32,170 nt of DNA from Bacillota bacterium. GTDB lineage: Bacteria > Bacillota > Sulfobacillia > Sulfobacillales > JAIMBI01. Positions 32,046 to 32,170 of this stretch are shown piece after piece. How positions within the stretch are numbered: position 1 is the first letter of the stretch; every line of letters begins with the position of its first letter. The stretch spans positions 1-32,170 of the forward strand of contig JAJZWV010000044.1 of NCBI GenBank assembly GCA_021846505.1. Reading direction: 5' to 3'. A program made the position numbers and the translations under genes. Under the pieces are notes generated by a model that was not told the DNA's origin, ran no database searches, and worked only from the letters and a program-made list of their open reading frames with translations.

Positions 32046-32170
32046 CTAGTGTCCTGAATTGCTAATTCGCTTGCAATAGTTTGCGAGGGCCGCGAGGATT
32101 TGGTCGGCCGTCTTCACCCAGACATAGGGCCGGGGATGGTCATTCCACGCCGCGATCCACGCCCGGATGT
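32046..32170 (-). mobile_element. IS630-family transposase, C-terminal end (partial, runs off the right edge)
   Basis: The minus-strand frame entering at 32170 encodes 40 residues to a TAG at 32048-32046. It reads IRAWIAAWNDHPRPYVW, then KTADQILAALANYCKRI, then SNSGH. This is the characteristic C-terminal end of IS630-family transposases (W-N-x-x-P-x-P-x-x-W-x-K-T-A-D-x-I followed by a Y-C-x-R-I-x-x-S-G-H end). The rest of the gene, including the DDE catalytic residues, lies outside the window, so whether the element is intact cannot be judged. Confidence 0.8.

Noticed and set aside
1-32170. CRISPR array, rRNA or tRNA genes, replication origin
   Set aside because: No regularly spaced repeats, no tRNA-like fold with TTCGA loop and no rRNA sequence or DnaA-box cluster was recognised by eye on either strand.

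Overview
The window reads as a chromosomal stretch of a high-GC, endospore-forming Firmicute. About ten sporulation genes sit inside the conserved clostridial-type gene order (spoIIA, spoVA, site-2 protease, scpAB, ytfIJ, spmAB, aroH, cmk, plsC, S1 protein, der, spoIVA). The high GC content, many GTG/TTG starts and high Arg/Ala/Pro content suggest a lineage such as Sulfobacillus, Symbiobacterium or Thermaerobacter. The genus is inference; no rRNA is present to settle it.

Layout. At the left, on the plus strand, a probable promoter with an operator-like inverted repeat is followed by a long leader and a peptide-type ABC importer (binding lipoprotein, OppC-like and OppB-like permeases, no ATPases), closed by a strong hairpin. 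From 4427 to 30175 almost everything is on the minus strand. Read in the direction of transcription, from the right, it runs: spoIIAA-spoIIAB-sigF; a dodecin; spoVAC-spoVAD-spoVAE(b)-spoVAE(a); a site-2 protease; scpA-scpB; a GNAT acetyltransferase; ytfI-ytfJ; a non-homologous end-joining block (ku, ligase, LigD-type polymerase, SNF2 helicase); a rhodanese; a disulfide-oxidoreductase-like protein; spmA; then ridA, nicotinate phosphoribosyltransferase, a small zinc-ribbon protein, aroH, cmk, plsC, a four-S1-domain protein, a membrane protein, der and spoIVA. Plus-strand exceptions inside this block are spmB (convergent with spmA and overlapping it), a SWIM zinc-finger gene (convergent with and overlapping the nicotinate phosphoribosyltransferase gene) and bioY. 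At the right edge, on the plus strand, is a broken MFS transporter gene, then about 490 bp without a gene, then the 3' end of an IS630-type transposase entering from outside on the minus strand.

How the genes work together. The sporulation genes cover forespore commitment (SpoIIAA, SpoIIAB, sigma F), coat basement layer assembly (SpoIVA, with a near-consensus sigma-E promoter upstream), spore core dehydration (SpmA, SpmB), germination-related functions (YtfJ) and dipicolinate transport (SpoVA). The most notable item is the end-joining cassette. Ku, ligase and polymerase are three separate, tightly packed genes, followed 21 bp later by a compact SNF2 ATPase. The whole set sits between ytfJ and spmA in one uninterrupted minus-strand gene run. 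This suggests spore-linked double-strand-break repair assisted by a DNA translocase. A SWIM-finger protein, a family often encoded beside SNF2 ATPases, is encoded about 4 kb away.

No rRNA, tRNA, CRISPR array, replication origin or complete insertion sequence was recognised.
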